A stretch of 62,718 nt of DNA from Calothrix sp. HK-06 (GTDB lineage Bacteria > Cyanobacteriota > Cyanobacteriia > Cyanobacteriales > Nostocaceae). This document shows positions 39,398 to 48,274 of the stretch, one piece after another (position 1 is the stretch's first letter; each line of letters starts with the position of its first letter). The stretch spans positions 1 through 62,718 of the forward strand of contig NZ_MRCD01000049.1 of the NCBI RefSeq assembly GCF_001904745.1, given 5' to 3'. The notes below the pieces were generated by a model that had not been told where the DNA came from, searched no databases, and saw only the letters and a list, made by a program, of their open reading frames with translations. The position numbers and the translations under genes are program-made.

Positions 39398-40309
39398 TTA
39401 TTTCCCATCCTCCAAAAGACGACGAAATATCCTCTCCCCCATTACTGCATTGCGAGGATTATCAATTAATCCCGTATCTAGCAAAAGAACACCGAAAAGT
39501 ATCGCCCATCCCTTGGCTCGTTGCAGTGTGGCATGAGAAATATCCCCATATTCTTTAATTACTTGTTCGCGCGCGCTCGCCCTAGAAAACAACATCCAAA
39601 TCGCGGCTAAATCGGTGGCAATATCTCCTTTTGTAATATCACCCCAATCGATAATACCTGTAATTACACCATTCTCTACTAAGATGTTGCGTGGATGCAA
39701 ATCCCCATGTAACCAAGTTGGCAGTACATCGATTGGTGTATTCAAAGCCTGATTCCAAGTATTTTTTATCTCCGGTGTAATCAGGTCGGTTTTTGTCTCT
39801 AATCGCTGCATCCGTTCCAACAGCATTACTTCCCGTTGGTGCAAAGGTACACCCCGAAATGGATTTTGTGGTGCATTTAATGGTGCAGGTGTATGGAGCA
39901 TACGCAAAAACGAAGCAAAGTATTTCGCTTGTTCTGGGTAGGGTTCCTGTTGATCAGCTGCAACACCTACTAACCAAGGTAGTATGCTCCACCGCCACGG
40001 ATAATTGCCTGTTGGTTGACCAATTCGATAGGGTTTAGGAACGGGTATAGGAAGACGGTCAGCAAGTTGGGGAAGCCAAATTAGTTCGTTTTCGATAAGT
40101 GTGGCTGCAACTTGACGACGGGGGAGCCGAATTGATAAGTCCTCGCCCAATCGAAACATGGCATTATCCCAACCCGCATCAACTAGACGAATTGGTAGGT
40201 ATGCTAAATCGGGGTGTTGTTCTTGCAATAAATTGGTGACGAGGGATACATCGATTTCGACTTCCGATATTGGCGTTCCTAACCAACTGGGCTTTCCTGG
40301 CATTTGCAT
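39398..40309 (-). CDS. Aminoglycoside phosphotransferase (APH)-family kinase
   Basis: A 303-residue small-molecule kinase-like protein. The catalytic loop WLHGDLHPRNIL with Asp and Asn, and the metal-binding IIDWGD (the DFG equivalent), are both present. The N-terminal lobe has a FRLGEDLSIRLPRRQ stretch rather than a clear Lys in the usual position. Family members phosphorylate antibiotics, choline, homoserine or sugars; the substrate here is unknown and resistance should not be assumed. I prefer the ATG at 40309 (MQMPGKP) over an in-frame TTG at 40360. It lies just downstream of a DinB-family gene on the same strand, suggesting co-transcription. Confidence 0.85.
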   Translation of the reverse strand: MQMPGKPSWLGTPISEVEIDVSLVTNLLQEQHPDLAYLPIRLVDAGWDNAMFRLGEDLSIRLPRRQVAATLIENELIWLPQLADRLPIPVPKPYRIGQPTGNYPWRWSILPWLVGVAADQQEPYPEQAKYFASFLRMLHTPAPLNAPQNPFRGVPLHQREVMLLERMQRLETKTDLITPEIKNTWNQALNTPIDVLPTWLHGDLHPRNILVENGVITGIIDWGDITKGDIATDLAAIWMLFSRASAREQVIKEYGDISHATLQRAKGWAILFGVLLLDTGLIDNPRNAVMGERIFRRLLEDGK

Positions 40310-40363
40310 TTTTGACTGTCTGCCTCGAATTAATAGATTTTTACCTGTTCCAAGTACCAAAAC

Positions 40364-40867
40364 CTAGAACTCGTAGTAAGGATTGTATGGAAGGTCAGTA
40401 CTTCCATAATTAATCCCCATTTTATGTAGCTCGGAGGTAATTTGACTTCTATGATGTGTTTGATGGTTAAACATTTGCATGTAATAGAAGGCTCTGGGTA
40501 CTCTTCTATTTCGATTCAATCTCTCACTCCAAAATTCAAAAACCTCATCAAGCCAAGCTTGAGAAGATTCTTGAGATTCTTTAACCAGTTTTTCATCAAA
40601 CTCAAAACGTGCAGTTTTTAATATAATATATTCAGGGTATGGGATGAAGTTTGGGTCAAATTCGGGAAGAGTTTTCGTATAAATCAACGAATGAATAGTT
40701 TCATCCACATGAATAATATGATTCAGAGTTTTAAACATTGAATCGAAAAACATTCCTCTATTCAAACGGAGTTGATCATCACTTAACTCATCACAAAGAG
40801 TAAATAGGCTTTCGTTCTGCCACTTGTTATATGAAGCCATTGTTTGTAATCCGTTTGAAGTAATCAT
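40364..40867 (-). CDS. DinB-family protein
   Basis: A 167-residue four-helix-bundle protein of the DinB/YfiT-like family, which usually carry a three-His metal site and include thiol-dependent transferases. Visible features are the NHIIHVDE helix (about 49-56), the MQMFNHQTHHRSQITSELHK helix (about 130-150) with the expected His cluster, and a Tyr-rich C terminus. Molecular function is uncertain; some relatives use mycothiol or bacillithiol, others are damage-inducible. It lies upstream of the APH-family gene on the same strand. Confidence 0.87.
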   Translation of the reverse strand: MITSNGLQTMASYNKWQNESLFTLCDELSDDQLRLNRGMFFDSMFKTLNHIIHVDETIHSLIYTKTLPEFDPNFIPYPEYIILKTARFEFDEKLVKESQESSQAWLDEVFEFWSERLNRNRRVPRAFYYMQMFNHQTHHRSQITSELHKMGINYGSTDLPYNPYYEF

Positions 40868-40960
40868 GATTATTAGTCTACGAAAACTTTACTATGCGCC
40901 TATTTTAACGCTTCTATCGCTGGCTAAAAACGCGCGGCACCGTTTCTTATTGGATTCAAA

Positions 40961-41032
40961 GTAGAGACGCGCAAGCGAATCTTCTCCGCAGGTAAATTTT
41001 CCTGCGGTACACTCCGCTCTGCACGTCTCTAC
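40961..41032. mobile_element. MITE-like nested hairpin (72 bp)
   Basis: The outer arms GTAGAGACG (40961-40969) and CGTCTCTAC (41024-41032) are perfect inverse complements. An inner pair, CCGCAGG (40986-40992) and CCTGCGG (41001-41007), makes a second hairpin. GTAGAGACG...CGTCTCTAC ends are typical of small interspersed elements in heterocystous cyanobacteria. There is no coding capacity. Confidence 0.75.
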
Positions 41033-41073
41033 AGCTTACAATTTTAATTGAACTTGATTGACTTATAGAACAT

Positions 41074-41433
41074 ATGCTCACTGAAAGTCAAGCACATACG
41101 CTCGCTGTTCATTGGGTTGAGGCATGGAATTCTCATGACCTTGCTCAAATTATGTTCCACTATGCAGAAAATGTTACTCTGGTATCGCCTGTTGCAGCAA
41201 AGATACTTAACGACCCATCAGGGACAGTAATAGGTAAAAATGCGTTACGAGAATATTTCAAGAAGGGGCTTGAAGTTTACCCAAATCTAAAGTTTGAACT
41301 TATAGATGTAATGTGGGGAATTTCGAGCGTTGTTCTTTACTACATTAATCAGAAGGGCGCGAAAACAGCAGAATTCATGGAAATAGATTCAACTGGAAAA
41401 GTAACTAAAGTGATTGCTAATTATAACAGGTGA
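41074..41433 (+). CDS. NTF2/SnoaL-like small protein
   Basis: A 119-residue protein with the cone-fold pattern of SnoaL/NTF2-like proteins: an N-terminal helix (ALAVHWVEAWNSHDLAQIM), then YAENVTLVSP, a central helix with a KNALREYF segment, and C-terminal strands (SVVLYYINQKG, KVTKVIANY). Members include isomerases, cyclases and scaffold proteins, so function cannot be assigned. It starts about 40 bp after a MITE-like hairpin. Its 3' end abuts, on the opposite strand, a remnant of a CHAT-TPR gene, so this is a rearranged neighbourhood. Start chosen at the ATG; the ribosome site is weak. Confidence 0.8.
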   Translation: MLTESQAHTLAVHWVEAWNSHDLAQIMFHYAENVTLVSPVAAKILNDPSGTVIGKNALREYFKKGLEVYPNLKFELIDVMWGISSVVLYYINQKGAKTAEFMEIDSTGKVTKVIANYNR

Positions 41434-41454
41434 GACAATTGGCGCCGGGAGTTG

Positions 41455-41640
41455 GATGTTTAAAGCTGATTCTGTATGTTGCTGCGCTGTAGGCCATTGT
41501 TTGGCAAACTCGTAAACTTGACCCAACTGACCCAAAGCATACAACTGCGCGCGTAAATCTTGAATTTCTTGAGCTTGTTGTATACCTTTATTTAATAACT
41601 GCACTATATCTTGATTTGGTGCCGAAGTCTTTGACGCTGC
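41455..41640 (-). pseudogene. Fragment of a CHAT-TPR protein gene
   Basis: On the minus strand one frame encodes QDIVQLLNKGIQQAQEIQD, then LRAQLYALGQLGQVYEFAKQ and WPTAQQHTESALNI. This aligns without gaps to the TPR region of the intact CHAT protein at 33979-36621 (QDIIQVLETAINQSRTLQD, then RAESYALGTLGTLYENIKDW). No start region, CHAT domain or further repeats are present. It is a relic of a second copy, reduced to about one and a half TPRs. A stop codon bounds it upstream. The rest of the gap (41641-41882) shows nothing recognisable. Confidence 0.8.
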
Positions 41641-41882
41641 ATATCAACCAAATACGAAATTACGCCAAGGTAAACGCGGTTTTGTGTTCAGAATCTTAAG
41701 AAATTATATCTATTTTTGAAAAAAAGCTGCAATTGATATATTGGGCGAAGCAACACAAGCTGAACGCTTTATATACATTTTATTTTTCCTGTTTGTTCTC
41801 AGATAAGCATAATTCGTAAATCTCACCCCTATCATTTTTTAGAAGAGAAACAATCCTAAAAATAATAGTACAGAGGTATATT

Positions 41883-42818
41883 ATGATGACTGTTACTGGA
41901 AATACAAAACAATTATCCGAAATCAAGCAACCTTTCAAGCGTGCGTCTTTAGAATATCGTGACGGTCAACCATCTTCTGTAGATGTGTTAACACCATTAG
42001 GAGTTGTCAGTTTCGGGCAAAATCATCCGCTTGTTGTTGTGGCTGGTCCTTGCTCGGTTGAAAATGAAGACATGATTATTGAAACAGCGCAGGTAGTTAA
42101 AGCATCTGGCGCCAAGTTTCTTCGAGGAGGAGCTTTTAAACCTCGCACCTCTCCTTATGCTTTCCAAGGACATGGGGAAAGCGCCCTATCTCTTTTAGCA
42201 AAAGCGAAAGAAGCTACAGGTTTAGGGGTTATTACAGAATTGATGGATACTAGCGATATTGACGCAGTGGCTGCCGTTGCTGATATAATCCAAATCGGCG
42301 CCCGCAATATGCAAAATTTCTCTCTACTCAAAAAAGTTGGCGCCACTGGTAAACCAATTTTGCTGAAGCGAGGTTTGTCTGCGACCATAGAAGAATGGTT
42401 GATGGCAGCTGAGTATATTATGGCTGCTGATAATCCAAATGTCATTTTGTGCGAACGCGGTATTCGTAGCTTTGACCGTCAATATACCAGAAATACGCTT
42501 GATTTATCTGTTGTACCTGTATTGCGTACACTTACACATTTGCCAATCATGATCGACCCCAGTCATGCTACTGGTTACTCGCAATATGTAGCAACAATGG
42601 CTAAAGCATCAGTGGCAGTTGGAACAGATTCTTTAATGATAGAAGTTCATCCAAATCCTTCAGTTGCTTTGTGCGATGGTCCTCAGTCTTTGACACCAAC
42701 AGATTATATGGAATTAATGCACGATATCAATTCGCTTGCTCAATTTGTCGGTCGTGGTCAATCTTTTACAAATTATATACCCCGTGTCGCAACCCCAAAA
42801 AATCGGGTTTTCGCATAA
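41883..42818 (+). CDS. aroF: 3-deoxy-7-phosphoheptulonate (DAHP) synthase
   Basis: First enzyme of the shikimate pathway: phosphoenolpyruvate plus erythrose-4-phosphate gives DAHP. The 311-residue chain matches the type I-beta (AroA(G)/KDO8P-synthase-like) family, with VVVAGPCSVENEDMI, FLRGGAFKPRTSPYAFQGHG, IQIGARNMQNF, PILLKRGLS and IMIDPSHATG. It lacks a chorismate-mutase or ACT regulatory extension, although about 45 N-terminal residues precede the barrel. It begins an operon-like run with trpE(G), trpC, trpA and trpB on the same strand, so it probably feeds chorismate into tryptophan for the neighbouring cluster rather than serving housekeeping needs (inference). A Shine-Dalgarno-like AGAGG precedes the ATG pair at 41883/41886. 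Confidence 0.95.
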   Translation: MMTVTGNTKQLSEIKQPFKRASLEYRDGQPSSVDVLTPLGVVSFGQNHPLVVVAGPCSVENEDMIIETAQVVKASGAKFLRGGAFKPRTSPYAFQGHGESALSLLAKAKEATGLGVITELMDTSDIDAVAAVADIIQIGARNMQNFSLLKKVGATGKPILLKRGLSATIEEWLMAAEYIMAADNPNVILCERGIRSFDRQYTRNTLDLSVVPVLRTLTHLPIMIDPSHATGYSQYVATMAKASVAVGTDSLMIEVHPNPSVALCDGPQSLTPTDYMELMHDINSLAQFVGRGQSFTNYIPRVATPKNRVFA

Positions 42819-42899
42819 TTGACATTTTGCACCTTCCACTTTTATAGAGTGTAGGTAAGCAGTGCCCACCATACGATTAAATATTAAGAGGTAGAAATC

Positions 42900-45095
42900 A
42901 TGTATTTTGATACAAACAGCACACATAGCTACGTAACTCAAGGTGGAATATTTGTATCTCGTTCTATGACTAGTATTTCGATGCAAACAGCAACAGAAGA
43001 AGTATTAGTACGATTGGATTCACAACGGGGAGGTTTGCTAGCTAGTAGCTATGAATACCCTGGACGTTATAAAAGATGGGCAGTAGGTTTTGTAAATCCT
43101 CCTTTAGAGATATTTACTCGTGATAATTCATTTACTATTACAGCGCATAATGAACGAGGAAAGGTGTTGGTTTCTTATATTGCAGAAATTTTGAGCAATT
43201 CTACAGACCTTGAGATTGTAAATCAAACGAGTAAATCTATAACGGGTTTAGTTAAACCAACCGAACGATTGTTTTTAGAAGAAGAGCGTAGCAAACAACC
43301 ATCGGTTTTTACTGTACTTCGTGAGATTATGTCTGCTTTCGCTAGTCCAGAAGATGAGCATTTAGGACTTTATGGAGCATTTGGCTATGATTTAGTTTTT
43401 CAGTTTGAGCAGATGCCAAAGCATTTGAAGCGTGCAGATGACCAAAGGGATTTGGTATTATACTTGCCTGATGAACTAATTATTGTTGATTACTATCTGC
43501 AAAAAGCGTTTCGCTTACAGTATGATTTTGTAACTCATAACGCTAGTACTAAAGATTTACCTCGTACTGGTGAAGTGATGGACTACCGAGGTAAGGGTTT
43601 GACTGCTACAAAAAAAGCAGACCATGAACCAGGTGAATACGAGCAACAAGTAAGTATTGCTTTAGATTATTTCCGTCGCGGTGATTTATTTGAAGTTGTA
43701 CCTGGTCAAAGTTTCTTTGAAACCTGCACTACATCTCCCTCTCAACTTTTCCGCACGCTTCTTTCTATCAACCCTAGTCCCTACGGGTTTATTTTCAACT
43801 TAGGTTACGAGTATTTGATTGGCGCCTCTCCAGAAATGTTTGTGCGTGTTGATGGTAAACGTGTAGAAACTTGTCCGATTAGCGGTACAATTCGTCGCGG
43901 ACAAACACCTATCGATGACGCGGTGCAAATTCAAAAACTCCTCAACTCGTGCAAAGATGAGTCTGAGCTTACGATGTGTACTGACGTTGACCGTAATGAT
44001 AAATCGCGTATTTGTGAACCAGGGTCAGTTAAAGTTATTGGTCGGCGCCAAATTGAGTTATATAGTCATCTAATTCATACAGTAGACCATGTAGAAGGGT
44101 TGATGCGTCCAGAGTTTGATGCATTGGATGCTTTTTTGACTCATCTTTGGGCTGTAACAGTTACAGGGGCGCCAAAACGTTCAGCAATGCAGTTTCTTGA
44201 ACAGCACGAACGTAGTCCTAGACGTTGGTATGGTGGAGCAGTCGGATACCTAAATTTTAAGGGCAACTTAAATACTGGCTTAATTCTTCGCACTATTCAA
44301 CTTAAAGACTCCATAGCAGAAGTACGAGTTGGTGCAACAGTTCTTTATGACTCGGAACCGGAAGCTGAAGCTCAAGAAACTATTACAAAAGCTGCTGCTT
44401 TGTTCCAAACACTTCGCTCTTCACAAAATAAAAACATCATCAGTACATCAAATATACCTAACGAGCAAAACGTCAATTCTGCATTTGGTAAGCGTGTCTT
44501 ATTAATTGACTACGAAGATTCATTTGTACATACCCTGGCAAATTATATCCGGCAAACAGGCGCCACAGTTACAACATTACGACATGGGTTTTCTGAATCT
44601 ATGTTCGATACAGAAAAACCCGATTTAGTTATCTTATCTCCTGGACCTGGTAGTCCTAGCGAATTTGGCATAACACATACAATTAATGCCTGCAAAAAAA
44701 GAGAAATACCTTTGTTTGGTGTCTGTTTAGGATTGCAGGCAATTGTTGAAGCACACGGAGGTTCTTTGGGAGTTCTTGATTATCCTCAACATGGTAAAGT
44801 TTCTAATGTTTCAGTTACTGATGCAAATTCCATACTGTTTAAAAACTTACCAGAAACATTTGAAGTCGGTCGATACCACTCTTTATATGCATTACCAGAA
44901 AGTTTACCTCAAGAATTGAAAGTTACAGCCATGTCTTCTGACGGTGTAATTATGGGGATTGAGCATAAATCATTACCAATTGCTGCCGTTCAGTTTCATC
45001 CAGAATCAATTATGACCTTAGCTTCTGAAGTCGGGTTAGAAATTATCAAAAATGCAGTTTATTTTACAACCAGTAAAACCAAGTCATATGCTTGA
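42900..45095 (+). CDS. trpE: Anthranilate synthase, fused TrpE-TrpG
   Basis: Converts chorismate and glutamine to anthranilate. The 731-residue fusion has the TrpE part (about 1-510) with [32 protein letters not shown] and [13 protein letters not shown] TrpG amidotransferase part (about 535-731) has [13 protein letters not shown], the catalytic Cys in FGVCLGLQ, and His/Glu in QFHPESI. It is the single-chain type known from rhizobia and some cyanobacteria. The N-terminal feedback region reads [12 protein letters not shown], the rhizobial-type motif rather than LLES; whether it is tryptophan-sensitive cannot be told. AGAGGT lies upstream of the ATG. Its stop overlaps the likely trpC start by eight bases. 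A GTGGGCA-type dispersed palindrome precedes it (about 42850-42875). Confidence 0.95.
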   Translation: MYFDTNSTHSYVTQGGIFVSRSMTSISMQTATEEVLVRLDSQRGGLLASSYEYPGRYKRWAVGFVNPPLEIFTRDNSFTITAHNERGKVLVSYIAEILSNSTDLEIVNQTSKSITGLVKPTERLFLEEERSKQPSVFTVLREIMSAFASPEDEHLGLYGAFGYDLVFQFEQMPKHLKRADDQRDLVLYLPDELIIVDYYLQKAFRLQYDFVTHNASTKDLPRTGEVMDYRGKGLTATKKADHEPGEYEQQVSIALDYFRRGDLFEVVPGQSFFETCTTSPSQLFRTLLSINPSPYGFIFNLGYEYLIGASPEMFVRVDGKRVETCPISGTIRRGQTPIDDAVQIQKLLNSCKDESELTMCTDVDRNDKSRICEPGSVKVIGRRQIELYSHLIHTVDHVEGLMRPEFDALDAFLTHLWAVTVTGAPKRSAMQFLEQHERSPRRWYGGAVGYLNFKGNLNTGLILRTIQLKDSIAEVRVGATVLYDSEPEAEAQETITKAAALFQTLRSSQNKNIISTSNIPNEQNVNSAFGKRVLLIDYEDSFVHTLANYIRQTGATVTTLRHGFSESMFDTEKPDLVILSPGPGSPSEFGITHTINACKKREIPLFGVCLGLQAIVEAHGGSLGVLDYPQHGKVSNVSVTDANSILFKNLPETFEVGRYHSLYALPESLPQELKVTAMSSDGVIMGIEHKSLPIAAVQFHPESIMTLASEVGLEIIKNAVYFTTSKTKSYA

Positions 45096-45906
45096 AGAAA
45101 TTGTTTTACACAAGCTTGAAGAAGTCGCTTTTAAGCGCGCGCAATTACCTTTGTCAGATTTAATGCTTCAGCTAGATAATGCTCCACCAGTGAGGGATTT
45201 TTTGAAAGCATTACGACAAAACCCAGTTAAACCTAGTATTATCGCTGAAGTTAAAAAAGCTTCACCGAGTAAAGGAGTAATACGCCCTAACTTTAACCCG
45301 CTAGAAATAGCTTTAGCCTATGAAAGAGGTGGCGCCAGTTGCATTTCGGTACTAACCGATGAAAAATTCTTTCAGGGTAGCTTTGAAAATTTAGTAACAA
45401 TTAGAAATGCCGTCCAAATTCCGCTTCTTTGTAAAGAGTTTATTATCGACTCTTACCAAATTTATTTAGCACGAGTCAAGGGAGCAGATGCTATTTTACT
45501 AATTGCAGCAATTCTACCTGATGAAGCAATAAATTATTACCTTGAAATTGCTCACGGATTAGGAATGACTGTTTTAGTCGAGGTACATTCATCTTCTGAA
45601 ATTGAAAGAGTAATGGCAATACAAAATATCAGATTAATTGGGATTAATAACCGAAATTTATCTGATTTTAGTGTTGACTTAAAGGTAACTAAAGACTTGT
45701 TAATGCAGCATAAGCAAAAGTTAAATGATTTAGATATTACTGTTGTTAGTGAATCTGGCTTGTATACATCTGATGATTTAGCTTTTGTGTTAAATGCCGG
45801 CGCCGAAGCTGTGTTAATAGGGGAATCATTAGTTAGGCAAGAAGATTTGGAGCAAGCTGTTAAGAACCTCTCCCCCAACCCCTCTCCTTGTAGGAGAGGG
45901 GAGTAA
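45088..45906 (+). CDS. trpC: Indole-3-glycerol-phosphate synthase
   Basis: Closes the indole ring of indole-3-glycerol phosphate from the CdRP intermediate. The TIM-barrel motifs [44 protein letters not shown] and VVSESGLYT are present. I chose ATG 45088 (MLEEIVLHK), which overlaps the trpE stop, because homologues begin this way; an in-frame ATG at 45052 would add 12 residues with no ribosome site. The C terminus is odd: after EQAVKN it reads [12 protein letters not shown], which is encoded by a dispersed palindromic repeat (45871-45958) inserted at the gene end. The barrel core is complete, so activity should be kept. Confidence 0.94.
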   Translation: MLEEIVLHKLEEVAFKRAQLPLSDLMLQLDNAPPVRDFLKALRQNPVKPSIIAEVKKASPSKGVIRPNFNPLEIALAYERGGASCISVLTDEKFFQGSFENLVTIRNAVQIPLLCKEFIIDSYQIYLARVKGADAILLIAAILPDEAINYYLEIAHGLGMTVLVEVHSSSEIERVMAIQNIRLIGINNRNLSDFSVDLKVTKDLLMQHKQKLNDLDITVVSESGLYTSDDLAFVLNAGAEAVLIGESLVRQEDLEQAVKNLSPNPSPCRRGE

Positions 45907-45958
45907 CACCCTCCTACCTCTCCCTTCCCTAAGAGGGAAGGGGGTCGGGGGGTTAGGT
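45871..45958. repeat. Dispersed C/G-rich palindromic repeat cluster
   Basis: Two adjacent imperfect hairpins: one built on CCCCTCTCCTTGTAGGAGAGGGG, the other on CTCCCTTCCCTAAGAGGGAAGG. Elements of this type are widespread between genes of filamentous cyanobacteria. This one begins inside the trpC reading frame and supplies its last residues. It could make an mRNA hairpin between trpC and trpA. Confidence 0.85.
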
Positions 45959-45982
45959 AATGTAAATTTATTGTAGAAAGCC

Positions 45983-46786
45983 ATGACAATTACAACTACA
46001 TCAATTTCCAAACATTTTGAATATTTGCGTGCTGCAAACGAATGTGCGTTAATTCCTTTTATCACAGCAGGAGACCCAGACTTAGAAAACACCGCAGAAG
46101 CTCTACGAATTTTAGATACAAGCGGCGCCGACTTTATTGAATTAGGGGTTCCTTACTCTGACCCGTTAGCAGATGGACCAATAATTCAAGCAGCAGCTAC
46201 GCGCGCGCTTGACAAGGGGACTCGTTTAGCTGATGTTTTAAATATGCTACAGTCAGTAACTCGTAGTCTAAAATCGCAGATTATCCTCTTTACTTATTAC
46301 AACCCAATTCTCAATCTTGGTATTGAGCAATTTCTAACACGAGTTGCTGCTGCTGGTGTTAAAGGGTTAGTTATACCAGATTTACCTTTAGAAGAAACTG
46401 CTGATGTCATAAATTATGCTGATAGCGTTGGCGTTGAAGTTACGCTACTTGTAACTCCTAATAGTTCAAAAGAACGCATTCGAGCAATTGCTCTGCAATC
46501 TCGTGGATTTATTTACTTAGTAAGCGTTATTGGTGTTACGGGTGTGCGAACAGAAGTACAAACACGGGTTAAAGATGTAATTACTGAAATTCGCAGTGTT
46601 ACAGATAAACCTATTGGTGTTGGTTTTGGTATTTCGACCCCAGAGCAAGCTCGAATTATGCGAGATTGGGGCGCCGATGCGGTAATTGTCGGCAGTGCTT
46701 TTGTACAGCGTTTAGGAGAAACTACACCTTACCGTGGACTGCGAGCAATTCGAGAATTTTGTTGTGATTTGAAAGCTGCAATTTAG
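45983..46786 (+). CDS. trpA: Tryptophan synthase alpha subunit
   Basis: Cleaves indole-3-glycerol phosphate to indole and glyceraldehyde-3-phosphate and passes indole to TrpB. The 267-residue barrel has the catalytic Glu and Asp in [24 protein letters not shown], the phosphate-binding GFGIS, and VGSAF near the end. It follows trpC after a palindromic repeat and precedes trpB by 32 bp. The gene order trpC-trpA-trpB, with a DAHP synthase in front and trpD and trpF missing, resembles the duplicated aromatic-supply genes attached to the scytonemin locus of Nostoc (established for that locus; similarity here is inference). Confidence 0.95.
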   Translation: MTITTTSISKHFEYLRAANECALIPFITAGDPDLENTAEALRILDTSGADFIELGVPYSDPLADGPIIQAAATRALDKGTRLADVLNMLQSVTRSLKSQIILFTYYNPILNLGIEQFLTRVAAAGVKGLVIPDLPLEETADVINYADSVGVEVTLLVTPNSSKERIRAIALQSRGFIYLVSVIGVTGVRTEVQTRVKDVITEIRSVTDKPIGVGFGISTPEQARIMRDWGADAVIVGSAFVQRLGETTPYRGLRAIREFCCDLKAAI

Positions 46787-46818
46787 CTGTAATTAAGCTG
46801 TAATTAAAAGGAGAAACC

Positions 46819-48057
46819 ATGTTATTAGATATACAGAACAAAAGAAACCAGCTACCTGATGCTTTTGGTCGCTTTGGTGAATTTGGTGGCAAATTTGTGC
46901 CTGAAACATTGATGCCTGCATTAAGCGAGTTAGAAGCGGCATTTCACAAGTATCGCGATGATACTGATTTTCAAACGGAATTGCAAGGTCTTTTACGCGA
47001 CTACGTAGGACGCGCCACTCCTCTTTACTTCGCCGAACGGTTAACTCAACACTACGCTCAACCAGATGGCTCTGGATTGCAAATTTATTTAAAGCGCGAG
47101 GACTTAAATCATACTGGCGCCCATAAAATTAATAATGCTTTAGGTCAGGTATTACTGGCTAAACGCATGGGTAAGCAGCGAATTATAGCTGAAACCGGAG
47201 CAGGGCAACATGGTGTGGCAACTGCGACAGTTTGCGCGCGTTTTGGTTTGGAGTGCATTATTTATATGGGCGTTCACGACATGGAGAGGCAAGCTTTAAA
47301 TGTGTTTAGGATGAGATTAATGGGGGCAGAAGTTCGACCTGTAGCAGCAGGAACAGGAACGCTGAAAGATGCTACTTCTGAAGCAATTCGGGATTGGGTG
47401 ACAAATGTAGAAACAACTCATTATATTCTTGGTTCTGTTGCAGGTCCTCATCCTTACCCAATGATAGTACGCGAGTTTCAAGCGATAATTGGCAAGGAAG
47501 CGCGCGTTCAGTGTCAAGAGAAATGGGGGGGATTACCAGATATACTACTTGCTTGCGTTGGTGGTGGTTCTAATGCAATTGGGCTTTGGCATGAGTTTGT
47601 AAATGAGCCATCTGTAAGTTTAATTGGTATCGAAGCAGCAGGTGAAGGAATTGATACTGATAAACACGCTGCTACTTTAACACTTGGACGTGTCGGTGTT
47701 TTGCACGGCGCCCTTAGTTATTTGTTACAAGATGACGATGGTCAGATTATTGAAGCACACTCTATTAGCGCTGGTTTAGATTATCCAGGTGTTGGACCAG
47801 AGCATAGTTACTTGAAAAAATTGGGACGCGCGCGATACTACAGTATTACTGATGCAGAAGCATTAGCTGCATTTAAAAAGTTATCACAACTTGAAGGTAT
47901 TATTCCTGCACTTGAGACATCTCACGCAATTGCTTTCTTATCCAAGCTTGCAACAAAAATTGTTGGTAGTCCGCGAGTTGTGATTTGCTGTTCTGGACGC
48001 GGTGATAAGGATGTGCAGACGGTCGCAACGAATAAATTAGTTACTGACCCTGCATAA
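46819..48057 (+). CDS. trpB: Tryptophan synthase beta subunit
   Basis: PLP enzyme joining indole and serine to give tryptophan. The 412-residue chain has the N-terminal [19 protein letters not shown], the PLP-binding Lys in HTGAHKINN, the Glu in [11 protein letters not shown], the phosphate-binding [10 protein letters not shown], and the C-terminal CCSGRGDKD. The ribosome site AAGGAG is the strongest in the operon. It is the last trp gene here; trpD (phosphoribosyltransferase) and trpF are not in this window, so the pathway must borrow those steps from elsewhere in the genome. An inverted repeat follows 48 bases after the stop. Confidence 0.96.
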   Translation: MLLDIQNKRNQLPDAFGRFGEFGGKFVPETLMPALSELEAAFHKYRDDTDFQTELQGLLRDYVGRATPLYFAERLTQHYAQPDGSGLQIYLKREDLNHTGAHKINNALGQVLLAKRMGKQRIIAETGAGQHGVATATVCARFGLECIIYMGVHDMERQALNVFRMRLMGAEVRPVAAGTGTLKDATSEAIRDWVTNVETTHYILGSVAGPHPYPMIVREFQAIIGKEARVQCQEKWGGLPDILLACVGGGSNAIGLWHEFVNEPSVSLIGIEAAGEGIDTDKHAATLTLGRVGVLHGALSYLLQDDDGQIIEAHSISAGLDYPGVGPEHSYLKKLGRARYYSITDAEALAAFKKLSQLEGIIPALETSHAIAFLSKLATKIVGSPRVVICCSGRGDKDVQTVATNKLVTDPA

Positions 48058-48104
48058 ACAAAGTAGTTTGGATACTACTAAATAACTGGAAGGCTGGCAA
48101 CAGA

Positions 48105-48185
48105 TGAACACGGATGTAACGGATGATTTATTTGTTACAAACAAAGATTTATTTTATAAAATAACCTATCCGTTACATCTGTTCA
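48105..48185. repeat. Inverted repeat downstream of trpB
   Basis: TGAACACGGATGTAACGGAT (48105-48124) pairs imperfectly with ATCCGTTACATCTGTTCA (48168-48185) around an AT-rich loop. It may act as a weak terminator for the trp operon or be a small dispersed element. There is no T-tract directly after it. Confidence 0.7.
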
Positions 48186-48274
48186 CTATCCGTTGCGAAT
48201 CTTTCTCTGATCAAAACGTCGAATATGAACTAGTAGTGGTGTCGGTACTTTTGGAGTGAAGTGGGTATAAATAA

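Noticed and set aside
39398-40309. Antibiotic-resistance gene
   Set aside because: APH-family motifs are present, but the family is broad and no context supports aminoglycoside modification.
41389-41604. A 71-codon minus-strand reading frame as a real small gene
   Set aside because: About 50 residues match internal TPRs of a CHAT protein, there is no proper start context and it overlaps the NTF2-like gene; treated as a relic.
45552-45989. 145-codon minus-strand frame over trpC and the repeat
   Set aside because: It is antisense to a clear trpC and gains length from low-complexity repeat sequence.
48105-48185. Strong intrinsic terminator after trpB
   Set aside because: The arms pair imperfectly over a long AT-rich loop and no T-run follows; listed as an inverted repeat only.
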